DNA of 64,000 bases from JBEVJK01 sp040510195 (GCA_040510195.1 JBEVJK010000058.1:1-64000); one strand, 5' to 3'. Shown: positions 49,333-58,199, numbered from the stretch's first letter. Translations and numbers: made by a program. Notes: generated by a model from the sequence alone, not told the origin.

Positions 49333-50619
49333 CTACTTCTTTTTCTTGAGATTGAGCCTGCCGAGCAGGTTGCCGAGGCCCGCTTTCTTCTTCGCCTTGA
49401 GCTCGGCACGGCCGGTCAGGATGTGGGCGACGTGGCTCACCATCTGTACGACCGGACTCTTGGCATCGGTCTCGCCCAGCATGCGCCCGTTGTTCGAGGC
49501 GTTGCCGAAGAGCTGGGGATCGAAGGGAACCACAGCCATCGGGACCAGTCCAAGGGGCTCAGCGAACTCGGCCGGGCTGATCTCCGGACGCTTGGGAACG
49601 CCGGCCTGGTTGATGATCAGTTTGGGGGGCACGTCGTTCGGCCGAAGCTTTCTCAGCGTGTCCACCAGGTTCTTCGTGTTGCGCAGGTTGGCAAGCTCGG
49701 GCGTGGCGGTGATCACGACCTCGTCGGCGCGGGTCAGCGTCTCCCTGGTCCAGCCGGTCCAGACATGCGGAACGTCGAGCACGATCAAAGGGGCGCTACG
49801 CTGCGCAGTGTCGATCAGATGCGCGAAGGCGTTCTGCTCGAAGTCGTAGGTGCGTTCAAGCGTCGACGGGGCCGCCAGCAAGGAAAGATGCTCGGCGCAC
49901 TGTGCCAGCAGGCGGTCGAGATAGACCTCGTCGATGCGCTCCGGCGCGAAGACCGCCTCGGCGATGCCTTGCGCGGGATCCTGGTCGAAGTTGATGTTGG
50001 CGGTGCCGAAAGCTAGGTCGAGGTCGGCGACCACGACTTCGGTGCCGAAGAGCGTCGACATGCTCCAGGCCACGTTGTGGGCGATCGTCGAGGAGCCGAC
50101 GCCGCCTTTCGCGCCGATGAAGGCGATGGAGCGGCCGAGCGGATCGGCGCCCGGATCGACGAAAATCGAGGCGATCACGCCCATGATGTCGGCCATCGAG
50201 ATGGGCGCCACGACGTATTCCGAGACACCTGAGCGGATGAGCTCGCGGTAGAGCCAGACGTCGTTGTAGTGGCCGATGACCACGACCTTGGTGGTCGGAT
50301 CGCAATATTCGGCCAGGTCCGCCAGGCCGGCGAGCAGCTCGCGCGGCTCCTTGCGGGACTCCAGGATGATCAGGTTGGGCGTCGGCGCCGACTGGTAGAA
50401 CTCGACCGCCGTCGGGATGCCGCCCATGTGCACCTTCAGATGCGACTTCTCCATGCGCCGATCCTTGCCGGCGCGCTCGATGGGTACGGCGACGGCCTCC
50501 GTCTCGCAGAAGGCCTGGATGGAGATGCGCGGGATCGGCCGCACATCCTGGATCGCCTGCATGTCGGCTTGCGACGCCGGCTGCTCGTCCTTGGCGGTGT
50601 CGTAGGCAAGACTGCTCAT
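49333..50619 (-). CDS. cpaE: Tad pilus localisation protein CpaE/TadZ
   Basis: This 428-residue protein has an atypical receiver-like N-domain (about 40-165; lacking a clear phospho-Asp signature) and a ParA/MinD-type ATPase domain with deviant Walker A GAKGGVGSST. It ends in a Lys-rich tail. It positions the Tad machine at a cell pole in related bacteria. Start ATG 50619 (MSSLAYD) is preferred; the frame continues further upstream without support. Confidence 0.92.
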   Translation of the reverse strand: MSSLAYDTAKDEQPASQADMQAIQDVRPIPRISIQAFCETEAVAVPIERAGKDRRMEKSHLKVHMGGIPTAVEFYQSAPTPNLIILESRKEPRELLAGLADLAEYCDPTTKVVVIGHYNDVWLYRELIRSGVSEYVVAPISMADIMGVIASIFVDPGADPLGRSIAFIGAKGGVGSSTIAHNVAWSMSTLFGTEVVVADLDLAFGTANINFDQDPAQGIAEAVFAPERIDEVYLDRLLAQCAEHLSLLAAPSTLERTYDFEQNAFAHLIDTAQRSAPLIVLDVPHVWTGWTRETLTRADEVVITATPELANLRNTKNLVDTLRKLRPNDVPPKLIINQAGVPKRPEISPAEFAEPLGLVPMAVVPFDPQLFGNASNNGRMLGETDAKSPVVQMVSHVAHILTGRAELKAKKKAGLGNLLGRLNLKKKK

Positions 50620-50642
50620 AGCGGACGCTCCTACTCCCAAGC

Positions 50643-51377
50643 CTAGAACAAGATGTCCTGGCCGACTTCGGCCGGGAATGGCGGGAACACGGTCTCGCCG
50701 TTCTGCCAATCGGTGATCACGTTGCTTTGCCGCGTGGCGTCGATCGGCGATTGCTTGCGCGGCCCGAGGAGATCGGCGGGATTTGATATCTGGGCGGCAA
50801 GATTGTTTTGGTAGGAGCAGCCGAAGTTGGCGTAGTGCTTGTTCTGGGCGCTATCCTGCAGCATGTCCTCGGGCCAGCGACCGCATTTGTTGGTCTGCGC
50901 CACCATGGAGTTGAAGGTGATGCGGACGGGAGCCGACGCGTCCGGCGCGCCGGCACTGTAGGACGTGATGACGATCTGGCCCGAAGGCACGCCATTCTTG
51001 CGGGCAAAGCGTGCGAATTGGCGGGCGACGCGCGCCGCTGCGGCGTCGTTGGCGGCTCCCGACGGCACCAGGATCGACAGCACGGGCGCTGCCCGGCGGT
51101 CGTAGGTCGTGAGGAAGCCCTCCAACGTCTCTCTCTGGTCGCGCGTCATGTTGCGGTCGTCGGCGCCGACCGGGAGGTCGAGCACCTGCGGCTTCTCGGC
51201 GATGACGATCGGATGGTTGGTACGATAGTCGTCCGGTATCGCTCCCACGGTGACGCTGTCGCGATGGGTGCAGCCTGCCAGGGCCGCCGACAAGGCGAGC
51301 GCCAGCACCGGCGCGGCGCGGCGAGCCCGGGCGTGCAATGCCTGGGCCGCGGGACGATCTTTGCAAGCGACACTCAT
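50643..51377 (-). CDS. cpaD: Tad pilus lipoprotein CpaD
   Basis: This 244-residue outer-membrane lipoprotein has a basic N-terminus, hydrophobic core and lipobox LAGC (about Cys36). The CpaD domain carries YRTNHPIVIAEKPQVLDLPVG and the later TNKCGRWPEDM and NFGCSYQNNLAAQISNPADLLGPR. It is thought to assist the CpaC secretin as a pilotin. GGAGGGGG precedes ATG 51377; ATG 51395 would be a longer alternative. Confidence 0.93.
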   Translation of the reverse strand: MSVACKDRPAAQALHARARRAAPVLALALSAALAGCTHRDSVTVGAIPDDYRTNHPIVIAEKPQVLDLPVGADDRNMTRDQRETLEGFLTTYDRRAAPVLSILVPSGAANDAAAARVARQFARFARKNGVPSGQIVITSYSAGAPDASAPVRITFNSMVAQTNKCGRWPEDMLQDSAQNKHYANFGCSYQNNLAAQISNPADLLGPRKQSPIDATRQSNVITDWQNGETVFPPFPAEVGQDILF

Positions 51378-51391
51378 GCGAGCCCCCTCCA

Positions 51392-52951
51392 TCACTTGTA
51401 GATGTAGCCGACCACGCCGTGGTAGCGGCCATTCGGCAGGTCGGTCTTCATCATCCCGTAGACGCGGTTGACGCGGCCCAGGAAGAAGCCGGCGCCATCG
51501 CTCGGCGGGTTGAAGTTGTCGTCCGGCTTGGCGAGGTCGTTGCGCGCCACGGGCCGCGACAGATAGGGCGTGATGATGATGACCAGCTCGGTCTCGTTGC
51601 GTACGAAGTCGCGGCTGCGGAACAAGGTGCCGAGCACGGGAAGCTTGGACAGGCCGGGAAAGCCGTTCACCGCCTGGCGGACGTCGTCGCGCACCAGACC
51701 GGCAATCATCATCGAGCCGCCGGAAGGCAGCTCCACCGTCGTGTCTGCCAGGCGCTTGCGGATCGATAGCATGTTCGCGCCGGGAATCTGTTTGAAGCCG
51801 GTAGAAAAGCCGATCGAACCTTCGAATGTCGGCTCCGAGACCGCCGTCCTGACCTTGAGGCTGATGCGACCCGCCGAAAGCACCACCGGCTGGAACTCCA
51901 GGCCGATGCCGTATTCAAGCTTCTGGACTTCGTAGGTCAGGCTGGCCCCTTCGCCGCTCACCGAATTGGCGCCTTGCGAATCCTGGTTGGTGAGCAGGTT
52001 GAACTCGCCACCGACCTTGAACGTCGCCTTCTCGCCCGAGACGGCAGTCAGCGTCGGTTCGGCCAGCGTCTTCATCACGCCGGCCTGCTCCATGGCGTTC
52101 ACATAGGCGCTGAAGGTGGATGTCGCGAGCGACAGCGCCGAGTTGGACAGCGGCTTTCCCAGCCCCATGATGTTGTCGCTGACCGCGCCCCAGGTGATGC
52201 CGTTGCTGGTGTCGGAAGCGAGCATGTTGACGCCCAGCTGCTTCATGACCGAGCGGCTCACCTCGGCCACCGTGACCTTCAGGGTGACCTGGTCCTCGCC
52301 GATGATCTGCAGCAGGTTGACGATCTGGCTCTGTTGGCGCTGAGCATCCGGGTTGTCGATCGCCACGCCGCCGTCCGGCGAGCCGCCGGCGGCCGTGATG
52401 GCGTATTGGCCCGTCGTCGCCTCGCCGCCCGTCACGAAAATCTGGGCCAGCGTCTGGGCGCGCTGCGCGTCCAGCGGCGTGTCGACGGTGCCGGTGAGCA
52501 CCACGTTGTCGTTCAGCAGCTCGACCGTGATGTCCGAGTTCGGGATGAAGCGCTTGAGATATTGCTCGAGGCCGGCCACGTCGCGCTCGATCGCCAGATC
52601 CAGGCTGGCGATCTGCTCGCCATTGGCTCCGAAGACGAAGACGTTCGTCTCGCCGACCTGCTTGCCGAAGAGATAGATGCGGCGCGCCGTGCGGGTGACG
52701 GCATCTGCCACCGACGGGTTGGCGACCAGGATGTCGTAGGCGTCGGTCGGCAGATCGACGACGATGGATTTGTTGAGGCCGAGCTTGATGCGCTGGCTGT
52801 TGACGGTCGAGCTCGCCGACTTGACCGACGCGGCCTCGGCGAAGCTGCCCCACAGGACCGTCGTTGTCGCCAGCCCGGCGACTGCGACCGCCAGGGCGAT
52901 GGCGCCCGCCCGGCCGTAGCGACCCGGCTCCCTCATTGCTCTGGACTTCAT
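51392..52951 (-). CDS. cpaC: Tad pilus outer-membrane secretin CpaC
   Basis: This 519-residue secretin has a signal peptide (about 1-41, ending AEA). An N-terminal pilus domain (about 50-125; VDLPTDAYDILVANPSVADA) is followed by a BON-like stretch (DITVELLNDNVVLTGTVDT). The secretin core shows VTLKVTVAEVSRSVMKQLG and the ending VPGLSKLPVLGTLFRSRDF-type motif (GFPGLSKLPVLGTLF), with ETELVIIITPYL. It forms the outer-membrane pore for the Flp pilus. Its ATG overlaps the cpaB stop (ATGA). Confidence 0.95.
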   Translation of the reverse strand: MKSRAMREPGRYGRAGAIALAVAVAGLATTTVLWGSFAEAASVKSASSTVNSQRIKLGLNKSIVVDLPTDAYDILVANPSVADAVTRTARRIYLFGKQVGETNVFVFGANGEQIASLDLAIERDVAGLEQYLKRFIPNSDITVELLNDNVVLTGTVDTPLDAQRAQTLAQIFVTGGEATTGQYAITAAGGSPDGGVAIDNPDAQRQQSQIVNLLQIIGEDQVTLKVTVAEVSRSVMKQLGVNMLASDTSNGITWGAVSDNIMGLGKPLSNSALSLATSTFSAYVNAMEQAGVMKTLAEPTLTAVSGEKATFKVGGEFNLLTNQDSQGANSVSGEGASLTYEVQKLEYGIGLEFQPVVLSAGRISLKVRTAVSEPTFEGSIGFSTGFKQIPGANMLSIRKRLADTTVELPSGGSMMIAGLVRDDVRQAVNGFPGLSKLPVLGTLFRSRDFVRNETELVIIITPYLSRPVARNDLAKPDDNFNPPSDGAGFFLGRVNRVYGMMKTDLPNGRYHGVVGYIYK

Positions 52952-53760
52952 TTCCTTGCCCCCACTTCGGAAACCTCGCCGGACCTGATCACGCGCACGG
53001 TGCCGCGGCGTCCGGTGCCGGACACCAGGTAGTCCGCCTCGCCCTGCACCTTCTCTTGCGCGTCGGCGGTGGACCGAAGCGCCAGCGTCAGCCGGTCCGC
53101 CATCTGCTGAGCGACCGTGATGATCTCGGCCTGCTGAGGCGACAGCTCGAGCGTCGCGGTCTGCCCGACCTTGACCTTGCGGCCGTCCTCGTCTTCCTGG
53201 ATCGCCTGGTCGATCGCCAGTACGCGAATATTTTTCAAGATCGTTTCGGTAATGAAACCTTCCGGCCCGGAGCCAGTCTGCGAGCGACGCGTCATGATCA
53301 CGTCGACATAGTCGTTGGGCAGGATGAAGCCGCCGGCCGACGTGTCGGCCGCGATCTGCGTGGCGATCGCCCGCTTGCCCGACGGCAGGATGGACGACAT
53401 GAAGCTCTGGCCCTGGCCGATCAGCTTGGAGCGGCGCAGCGGCTCGCCCCTGTACATGTTGACCTTGGCGATCGATCCCTTGAGCTGATCGAGCGCGTCG
53501 CCTTCGGCATCGCGAGTGATGAAGCCTTCGGAAACCGACTCGGCCGGCCACGCTTGCCAATTTATGCTGTTGTCGACGACGCCGCCCATGGGCACGTCGC
53601 CGGACAGCACGAGCACGTCCTTGAGCGCGATCTGGGGTGCGCTCGGGGCCGCCGTCTGAACGACGACCTCCTGCGGGCGAGACATCTTCTTGGCGATGTA
53701 ACCCGCACCGCCTGCCGCGGCCACTGCCACGCTGAGTATGATAATTCTAGAGGCCGCCAT
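52948..53760 (-). CDS. cpaB: Tad pilus assembly protein CpaB
   Basis: This 270-residue periplasmic protein has an N-terminal membrane anchor (about 5-24) and an SAF/CpaB domain (about 50-115), followed by the RcpC/CpaB conserved segment (VDVIMTRRS, ETILKNIRVLAID, TATLELSPQQAEII). It is the first gene of the leftward operon cpaB-C-D-E-F-tadB-tadC. ATG 53760 (MAASRIIIL) is the sensible start; the reading frame up to 53826 is an extension. The upstream 204 bases are A+T-rich with a TTAACC motif. Confidence 0.93.
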   Translation of the reverse strand: MAASRIIILSVAVAAAGGAGYIAKKMSRPQEVVVQTAAPSAPQIALKDVLVLSGDVPMGGVVDNSINWQAWPAESVSEGFITRDAEGDALDQLKGSIAKVNMYRGEPLRRSKLIGQGQSFMSSILPSGKRAIATQIAADTSAGGFILPNDYVDVIMTRRSQTGSGPEGFITETILKNIRVLAIDQAIQEDEDGRKVKVGQTATLELSPQQAEIITVAQQMADRLTLALRSTADAQEKVQGEADYLVSGTGRRGTVRVIRSGEVSEVGARK

Positions 53761-53964
53761 TCTCCGGACCTTTTGCTCGGAAACCACCCTTCGTCCCGGG
53801 CCGGATATTGCAGCGGCATTCGTCAAATTACGGTTAACATAATGCTTACGATCGTGCTTAATTTAAAGTTTATGCAAATTCACTCTATCTCAAATTTCTA
53901 TTGCGATATCAATTGGTTGGCTAAAGCGACAAGAGCCATCGTTCTCAGAGGCCATGGTATTTTG
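53761..53964. promoter_or_regulatory. A+T-rich promoter region between cpaB and cpaA
   Basis: This 204-base gap is far richer in A+T than its surroundings, most of all at 53820-53935. It contains GTTAAC at 53833-53838, which on the minus strand reads TTAACCG, close to the CtrA motif TTAACCAT, plus TTAATTTAA near 53849. It must hold the promoter of the long leftward cpaB operon. No gene or terminator is seen in it. Confidence 0.5.
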
Positions 53965-54486
53965 TCAGCGCAGAGACAGGCTTGAAAGCGCCCAGGCGCC
54001 GAGCGGCGAGTTCGGGAACGTGACGAGGGCTCCGGCACCGAGCGCGATGCCGTAGGGGATGCCGGCCTTCTGGTCCGCCATGTGCTTCAAGAGCGCGTTC
54101 TGACTGGCCAGCGTTGCGAGGGGTGACTTGCGGAAGGAGATCAGCATGAGGGTCAGCACCGCGCCCAGGAGTGCCGACGTGACCAAGTAATCCAGCAGCT
54201 CGTTGCGAAAGCCAAACCAGAGCGCGGTCGATGCCATCAGCTTGGCGTCGCCGCCGCCCATGGCGCGGATGGCGAACATGGCAAAGCCAAAGGCGAGCAC
54301 GACGAGGCCCGCGACCAGGTGCCAGGAAAGATCCGTCCACCCCATGCCGGACAGCGGGGCGACGACAAGGAAGGTTCCCACCAAGAGCAGCGGCACGCGG
54401 TTGGAGATGGTCATCGACAGCATGTCGGATGCCGCGGCATAGATCATGCAGAACGGGAAGATGACCAGAATGGCAGCCTCGATCAT
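53965..54486 (-). CDS. cpaA: Prepilin peptidase CpaA (A24 family)
   Basis: This 173-residue inner-membrane aspartic peptidase has five to six hydrophobic segments and the two catalytic Asp regions: AASDMLSMTISNR and AMGGGDAKLMA. It cleaves the leader of Flp pilin and of TadE-like pseudopilins. It is the short CpaA/TadV form without the methylase domain. It lies downstream of flp in the same direction, separated by a strong hairpin. Start ATG 54486. Confidence 0.95.
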   Translation of the reverse strand: MIEAAILVIFPFCMIYAAASDMLSMTISNRVPLLLVGTFLVVAPLSGMGWTDLSWHLVAGLVVLAFGFAMFAIRAMGGGDAKLMASTALWFGFRNELLDYLVTSALLGAVLTLMLISFRKSPLATLASQNALLKHMADQKAGIPYGIALGAGALVTFPNSPLGAWALSSLSLR

Positions 54487-54549
54487 GTGCAACCTAGGTC
54501 CCTTGCTCGGTTGAGGGGGCGCCGTCCCGGTGGGCGGGTGCCTGAAACG

Positions 54550-54577
54550 GAATGGCCGCCCCGTGGGGCGGCCATTC
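54550..54577 (-). terminator. Strong hairpin between flp and cpaA (attenuator or stabiliser)
   Basis: A perfect 13-bp inverted repeat (arms GAATGGCCGCCCC and GGGGCGGCCATTC, two-base centre) lies 23 bases after the flp stop codon. On the minus strand it is followed by CCGTTT, only a weak T run. It probably cuts or slows transcription so that abundant pilin mRNA is made with little cpaA, or it protects the 3' end of the pilin mRNA. Confidence 0.75.
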
Positions 54578-54599
54578 ACGCAATCCATGGGTTCGCAGA

Positions 54600-54785
54600 T
54601 CAGGGGACGGCGCTGACGGCATCCCCGAGCTTATCGGCGCTCGTGTCGAACACAGAGTTGAGCTGGGTGCCGAGGGTGGTGGCGCCGGCGATGATGGCCA
54701 GGGCGACGAGCGCGGCGAGCAGACCATACTCGATCGCGGTGGCGCCGGACTCGTCTTTGAGGAAACGTGCGAAAATCTTGGACAT
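54600..54785 (-). CDS. flp: Flp family type IVb pilin
   Basis: This is the 61-residue major pilin precursor. The short basic leader MSKIFARFLKDESG is cut after Gly14, before ATAIEYGLLAALVALAII, the Flp motif with conserved Glu-Tyr and the assembly helix. The rest is a short soluble tail (TQLNSVFDTSADKLGDAV). TAAGGAG precedes the ATG. CpaA, encoded just downstream, should process it. Confidence 0.97.
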   Translation of the reverse strand: MSKIFARFLKDESGATAIEYGLLAALVALAIIAGATTLGTQLNSVFDTSADKLGDAVSAVP

Positions 54786-55084
54786 ACGAGAGCTCCTTAC
54801 TCCACGTGTTAACAGCGTTCCGTCAACTTCTTCTGGATGTGCGTTGATCGGATTGCGGCAATCTACGAGTGAGCTCTTTCAGCGACCTTAAGAAATACGA
54901 TTACCGAATTCTTTCGCTGCAGGAGAATGCGGCTTGGTTAACGATCCTTGATCGAGAAACGGCGGAAATCGATAGGTTGGCGCCTTGTCGCGAGCAACCT
55001 AGCTCCGCATGGCCGCAGGCGGTTAATCGTTGGTTCACCAATCTCCTTCATGTTCTCTGAAGGATTGGATTGGGGTCATCGCAC
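54786..55084. promoter_or_regulatory. Divergent promoter region of flp and the rightward tad arm
   Basis: This 299-base gap contains no gene. It is A+T-rich for this genome and carries GTTAAC palindromes at 54808-54813 and 54937-54942 and GGTTAATCG at 55021-55029. On the minus strand the second reads TTAACCAA, one base off the CtrA motif. It must drive flp leftward and the 55085 gene rightward. Confidence 0.5.
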
Positions 55085-55513
55085 ATGACATTCGGCAAGA
55101 TGACGGCAAGGCGCCTGTTGGTTCCGCTGGCTCTCATGGCGCTCGGCGGCGGCGCGTCGGCGGCGTTGAGCGCCGACATCGACGTGGTGATGAACGAGGC
55201 AAAGGTGGTGAAGCTCTCGCGCGAGGCTGATACCGTGATCATCGGCAATCCAGAGATCGCCGACGCCTCGGTCCAGGACGCCAACACGCTGGTGCTGACG
55301 GCCAAGGGCTTCGGCATCACCAATCTCGTGGTGCTCGACCGTCAGGGCAATCCGATCGTCGACGAGCAGATCGTGGTTTCGAGGCAGGCGGCGCAGTCGA
55401 TCCGCATCTACCGGCGCGCCAATGTGCAGACCATGTCGTGCACGCCCTATTGCGAAGGCGCCTTCCGCAGCGGGGCGGAGCAGGCTTCCGATGCGCAGGT
55501 GAGCGGCCCCTAA
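55085..55513 (+). CDS. Free-standing secretin N-terminal-type pilus assembly protein (T2SS/T3SS pil_N)
   Basis: This 142-residue exported protein has a signal peptide (about 1-30) and then a domain resembling the N-terminal part of the CpaC secretin: VVMNEAKVVKLSREADTVIIGNPEIADASV... and GFGITNLVVLDRQGNPI match the order of VDLPTDAYDILVANPSVADA and GETNVFVFGANGEQI in CpaC. It ends with two Cys (CTPYC) that may form a disulfide. Similar small genes occur in rhizobial ctp/tad clusters. It could cap or assist the secretin. The start is ATG 55085; ATG 55100 is an alternative. Confidence 0.8.
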   Translation: MTFGKMTARRLLVPLALMALGGGASAALSADIDVVMNEAKVVKLSREADTVIIGNPEIADASVQDANTLVLTAKGFGITNLVVLDRQGNPIVDEQIVVSRQAAQSIRIYRRANVQTMSCTPYCEGAFRSGAEQASDAQVSGP

Positions 55514-55637
55514 AGACGGCCGCCGCCACCGCTTGGTTTTTCATTCGTCAAATACAATCAGACGTTTTTAAGGGTGATCCAAACCACGCGGCAACGGGTT
55601 TGGATTAATGTGTCAGCCACTGGTGGTGGGGCTCGAC

Positions 55638-56222
55638 ATGGTGGAAAATCCTAACTCTTCGTTTGGAACGAAGCTTCTTCGACGATGGTCACGGGCAGGG
55701 TCCGACCTGACGCGTGACCGCAGCGGCAGCGTGGCCATCGAATTTGCGATGCTGGTGCTGCCCTTCTCGGTCTTCATCTTCATGATCCTCGAGACCTGCC
55801 TGGTCTTCGCGGCACAGGAGATGCTGTCCAACGCAACGGACAATGTGAGCCGGCAGCTGCGGACCGGGCAGCTGAGACCCGATGTCATCACACGCGACAG
55901 CGTCAGAAACCTCCTCTGTTTGAATCTGGAGGTGATCGTCACGAGCGGCTGCCCCGGGCTGAAATTCGACCTGCGCAACGGCACGTTTCACGAACTGGCC
56001 GAGGCCGCGAAGCAGAGGCCCGTGGTCAACGACAATGGCGATGCGACGGCCGGGTTGAACGAGTTTGTGTTCCAGCCGGGCCAGAGCTCGACGCGCAACA
56101 TGCTCAGGGTCTACTACGATTGGCCGATCTTGGCGGACTTCCTGCGCGGCCAGATCTCCAGCTTCCAGGACGGCAAGGTCCTGCTGGGGGCGGCCAATAC
56201 CTGGCAGAACGAGCCGTTTTGA
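55638..56222 (+). CDS. TadE-like pseudopilin (first)
   Basis: This 194-residue protein has a basic leader ending DRSG, followed by the TadE motif SVAIEFAMLVLPFSVFIFMILE with the conserved Glu. A soluble domain with two Cys (LLCLNLEVIVTSGCPG) that may pair completes it. TadE/F pseudopilins are cleaved by CpaA and serve the Tad machine. Start ATG 55638 follows GTGGGG; the in-frame ATG 55608 is a longer option. A second pseudopilin follows after 8 bases. Confidence 0.87.
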   Translation: MVENPNSSFGTKLLRRWSRAGSDLTRDRSGSVAIEFAMLVLPFSVFIFMILETCLVFAAQEMLSNATDNVSRQLRTGQLRPDVITRDSVRNLLCLNLEVIVTSGCPGLKFDLRNGTFHELAEAAKQRPVVNDNGDATAGLNEFVFQPGQSSTRNMLRVYYDWPILADFLRGQISSFQDGKVLLGAANTWQNEPF

Positions 56223-56230
56223 GCGCCCCG

Positions 56231-56854
56231 ATGTCAAAATCATCTCCTCTCATCCGATCCGTCGCAGGCCGGTTCCTGCGCGACCGGCGCGGCGTTGCGG
56301 CGACGGAATTCGCGCTGCTCATGCCGATCCTGTTCATCTCCTACCTGATGGTCTTCGAGGTCACGCTGGCCATCGAGACCCGGCAAAAGGCGGACCGCAT
56401 CGGGTCCGCGGTCGCCGATCTGGTGGCCCAGCAACAGTCGCTCAGCAAGGCGGACATCGGTCAGATCCTGGAGATCAGCGACACGATCATCCGCCCCTAC
56501 GACCGCTCCACCCAAGCCGTCAAGGTGACCGCCATTCAGGTCAGCGACGAGGATGTGCCGAAGGCCTCCGTGGTCTGGTCGGTCAAGAGCGGCTCGACAC
56601 CGGGTACGGTCGTCGACGGCGACACGCCGAAGACCCCTCCGGCCGTCCCTCTCCCCGGGAAGCTGATGACGCGCGGCGCCTTCATCATCCAGGTGACCAC
56701 CGATCTCAACTATCTGCCGGTGATCGTCTGGTCGACCGACGCCAAGGAGACGCTCGGCATCCTGTCCGCCTTCAGCGAGCTCAATTTCGACGGCGCCTAT
56801 TATGCGCGGCCGCGGCAAGCCCAATCCGTGAGCTGTACCGACTGCCCGACATAG
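56231..56854 (+). CDS. TadE-like pseudopilin (second)
   Basis: This 207-residue protein has leader RFLRDRRG followed by VAATEFALLMPILFISYLMVFE, again the TadE motif. A soluble domain with VADLVAQQQSLSKADIGQIL follows and the protein ends CTDCPT. It pairs with the upstream gene as TadE/TadF-like partners; which one is which cannot be settled by eye. No TadG-type gene is seen in the window. Confidence 0.87.
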   Translation: MSKSSPLIRSVAGRFLRDRRGVAATEFALLMPILFISYLMVFEVTLAIETRQKADRIGSAVADLVAQQQSLSKADIGQILEISDTIIRPYDRSTQAVKVTAIQVSDEDVPKASVVWSVKSGSTPGTVVDGDTPKTPPAVPLPGKLMTRGAFIIQVTTDLNYLPVIVWSTDAKETLGILSAFSELNFDGAYYARPRQAQSVSCTDCPT

Positions 56855-56945
56855 GCCGGACAGCCAGGTCGAGCATCAAGCCGAATTGCCAAGCGGACCG
56901 GGCGGTCGTATCAGTCGGGGGACGTCCCCAGCGAGACCGCCATCC

Positions 56946-58199
56946 GTGCCTACACGCCGCGCCTTCCTGTTCGTCCTCGACTCCGTCGGCATCGGCGGGG
57001 CGCCAGATGCCGCCGACTTCGGCGACGAGGGCGCCGACACGCTCGGCCATATCGCGGAAGCCTGTCAGGCCGGCGCGGCCGACCGTCCAGGCCTGCGCGC
57101 CGGCCCATTGGCGCTGCCGAACCTAGCGTCGCTCGGCCTCGCAGAGGCTGCCAGGCGCGGCAATGGCGGGCGCCTTCAGCTTGCGTCCTCCGGCGACGGG
57201 CTGCGCGAGGGCGCCTTCCACGGCGCGGCGCAAGAGGTGTCCAGCGGCAAGGATACGCCCTCCGGCCATTGGGAGATCGCAGGCGTGCCGGTGCCCTTCG
57301 ACTGGGGCTACTTTCCGGACACCGAGCCGACCTTTCCGGCAGAGCTGACGCAAGCGCTCGTCGAGGAAGCGGGCCTGCCCGGCATCCTCGGGGATCGCCA
57401 CGCTTCCGGAACCGAGATCATCGCCCAGCTCGGCGAAGAGCATATCCGCACCGGCAAGCCCATCTGCTACACGTCTGCGGACTCGGTGTTCCAGATCGCC
57501 GCCCACGAGGAGCATTTCGGACTCGGTCGTCTCTATCAGCTCTGCCTGATCGCGCGGGGGCTGGTCGATCCGCTGAACATCGGCAGGGTGATCGCCAGGC
57601 CCTTCGTCGGCGACGGCTCGGGCTCGTTCGTTCGCACGGCCAACCGCCGGGACTATGCCGTGCCGCCCGCCGAGCCGACCCTCGCCGACCGGCTGGTCGG
57701 CCGCGGCAGCAAGGTCATCGGCATCGGCAAGATCGGCGACATCTTAGCGCATCAGGGGATTTCGGAGACGCGCAAGGCCGCCAACAATATGAGCCTGTTC
57801 GACGCCGCGCTCGAGGCGATGGCCGAGGCGCGCGACGGCGACCTCGTCTTCGCCAATTTCGTCGACTTCGATACCTTGTACGGCCATAGGCGAGATGTTG
57901 CCGGCTATGCAGCGGCGCTCGAAGCCTTCGACCGCCGCCTGCCCGAGGCGCTCGGCCGCCTCGACGTCGGGGATCTTCTGCTGCTGACGGCCGATCACGG
58001 CTGCGACCCGACCTGGCTGGGCAGCGACCATACGCGCGAGCGCGTGCCGGTGCTGGGTGCCGGCCCCGAGCTGAAAGGCGGCGACGTGGGGCTCAGAAAA
58101 AGCTTCGCCGACATCGGCGCGACGGTTGCCGAGCACCTGGGGCTGCCGTCAGGCCCGCACGGAACGTCCTTCTACCGCAGCATCGCCGCCGATGCCTGA
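56946..58199 (+). CDS. deoB: Phosphopentomutase
   Basis: DeoB interconverts (deoxy)ribose 1- and 5-phosphate in nucleoside salvage. The 417-residue alkaline-phosphatase-superfamily enzyme shows the metal and active-site motifs RAFLFVLDSVGIGGAPDA, SSGKDTPSGHWE (with the phospho-acceptor Thr), GKIGDI and TADHGCDPT. No ATG fits; GTG 56946 places the first strand correctly. It overlaps mutM by 8 bases. Confidence 0.95.
   Translation: MPTRRAFLFVLDSVGIGGAPDAADFGDEGADTLGHIAEACQAGAADRPGLRAGPLALPNLASLGLAEAARRGNGGRLQLASSGDGLREGAFHGAAQEVSSGKDTPSGHWEIAGVPVPFDWGYFPDTEPTFPAELTQALVEEAGLPGILGDRHASGTEIIAQLGEEHIRTGKPICYTSADSVFQIAAHEEHFGLGRLYQLCLIARGLVDPLNIGRVIARPFVGDGSGSFVRTANRRDYAVPPAEPTLADRLVGRGSKVIGIGKIGDILAHQGISETRKAANNMSLFDAALEAMAEARDGDLVFANFVDFDTLYGHRRDVAGYAAALEAFDRRLPEALGRLDVGDLLLLTADHGCDPTWLGSDHTRERVPVLGAGPELKGGDVGLRKSFADIGATVAEHLGLPSGPHGTSFYRSIAADA

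Noticed and set aside
47320..50016. Rightward open frame of about 900 codons opposite tadB, cpaF and cpaE
   Set aside because: Composition and lack of motifs mark it as a shadow of the tad genes.
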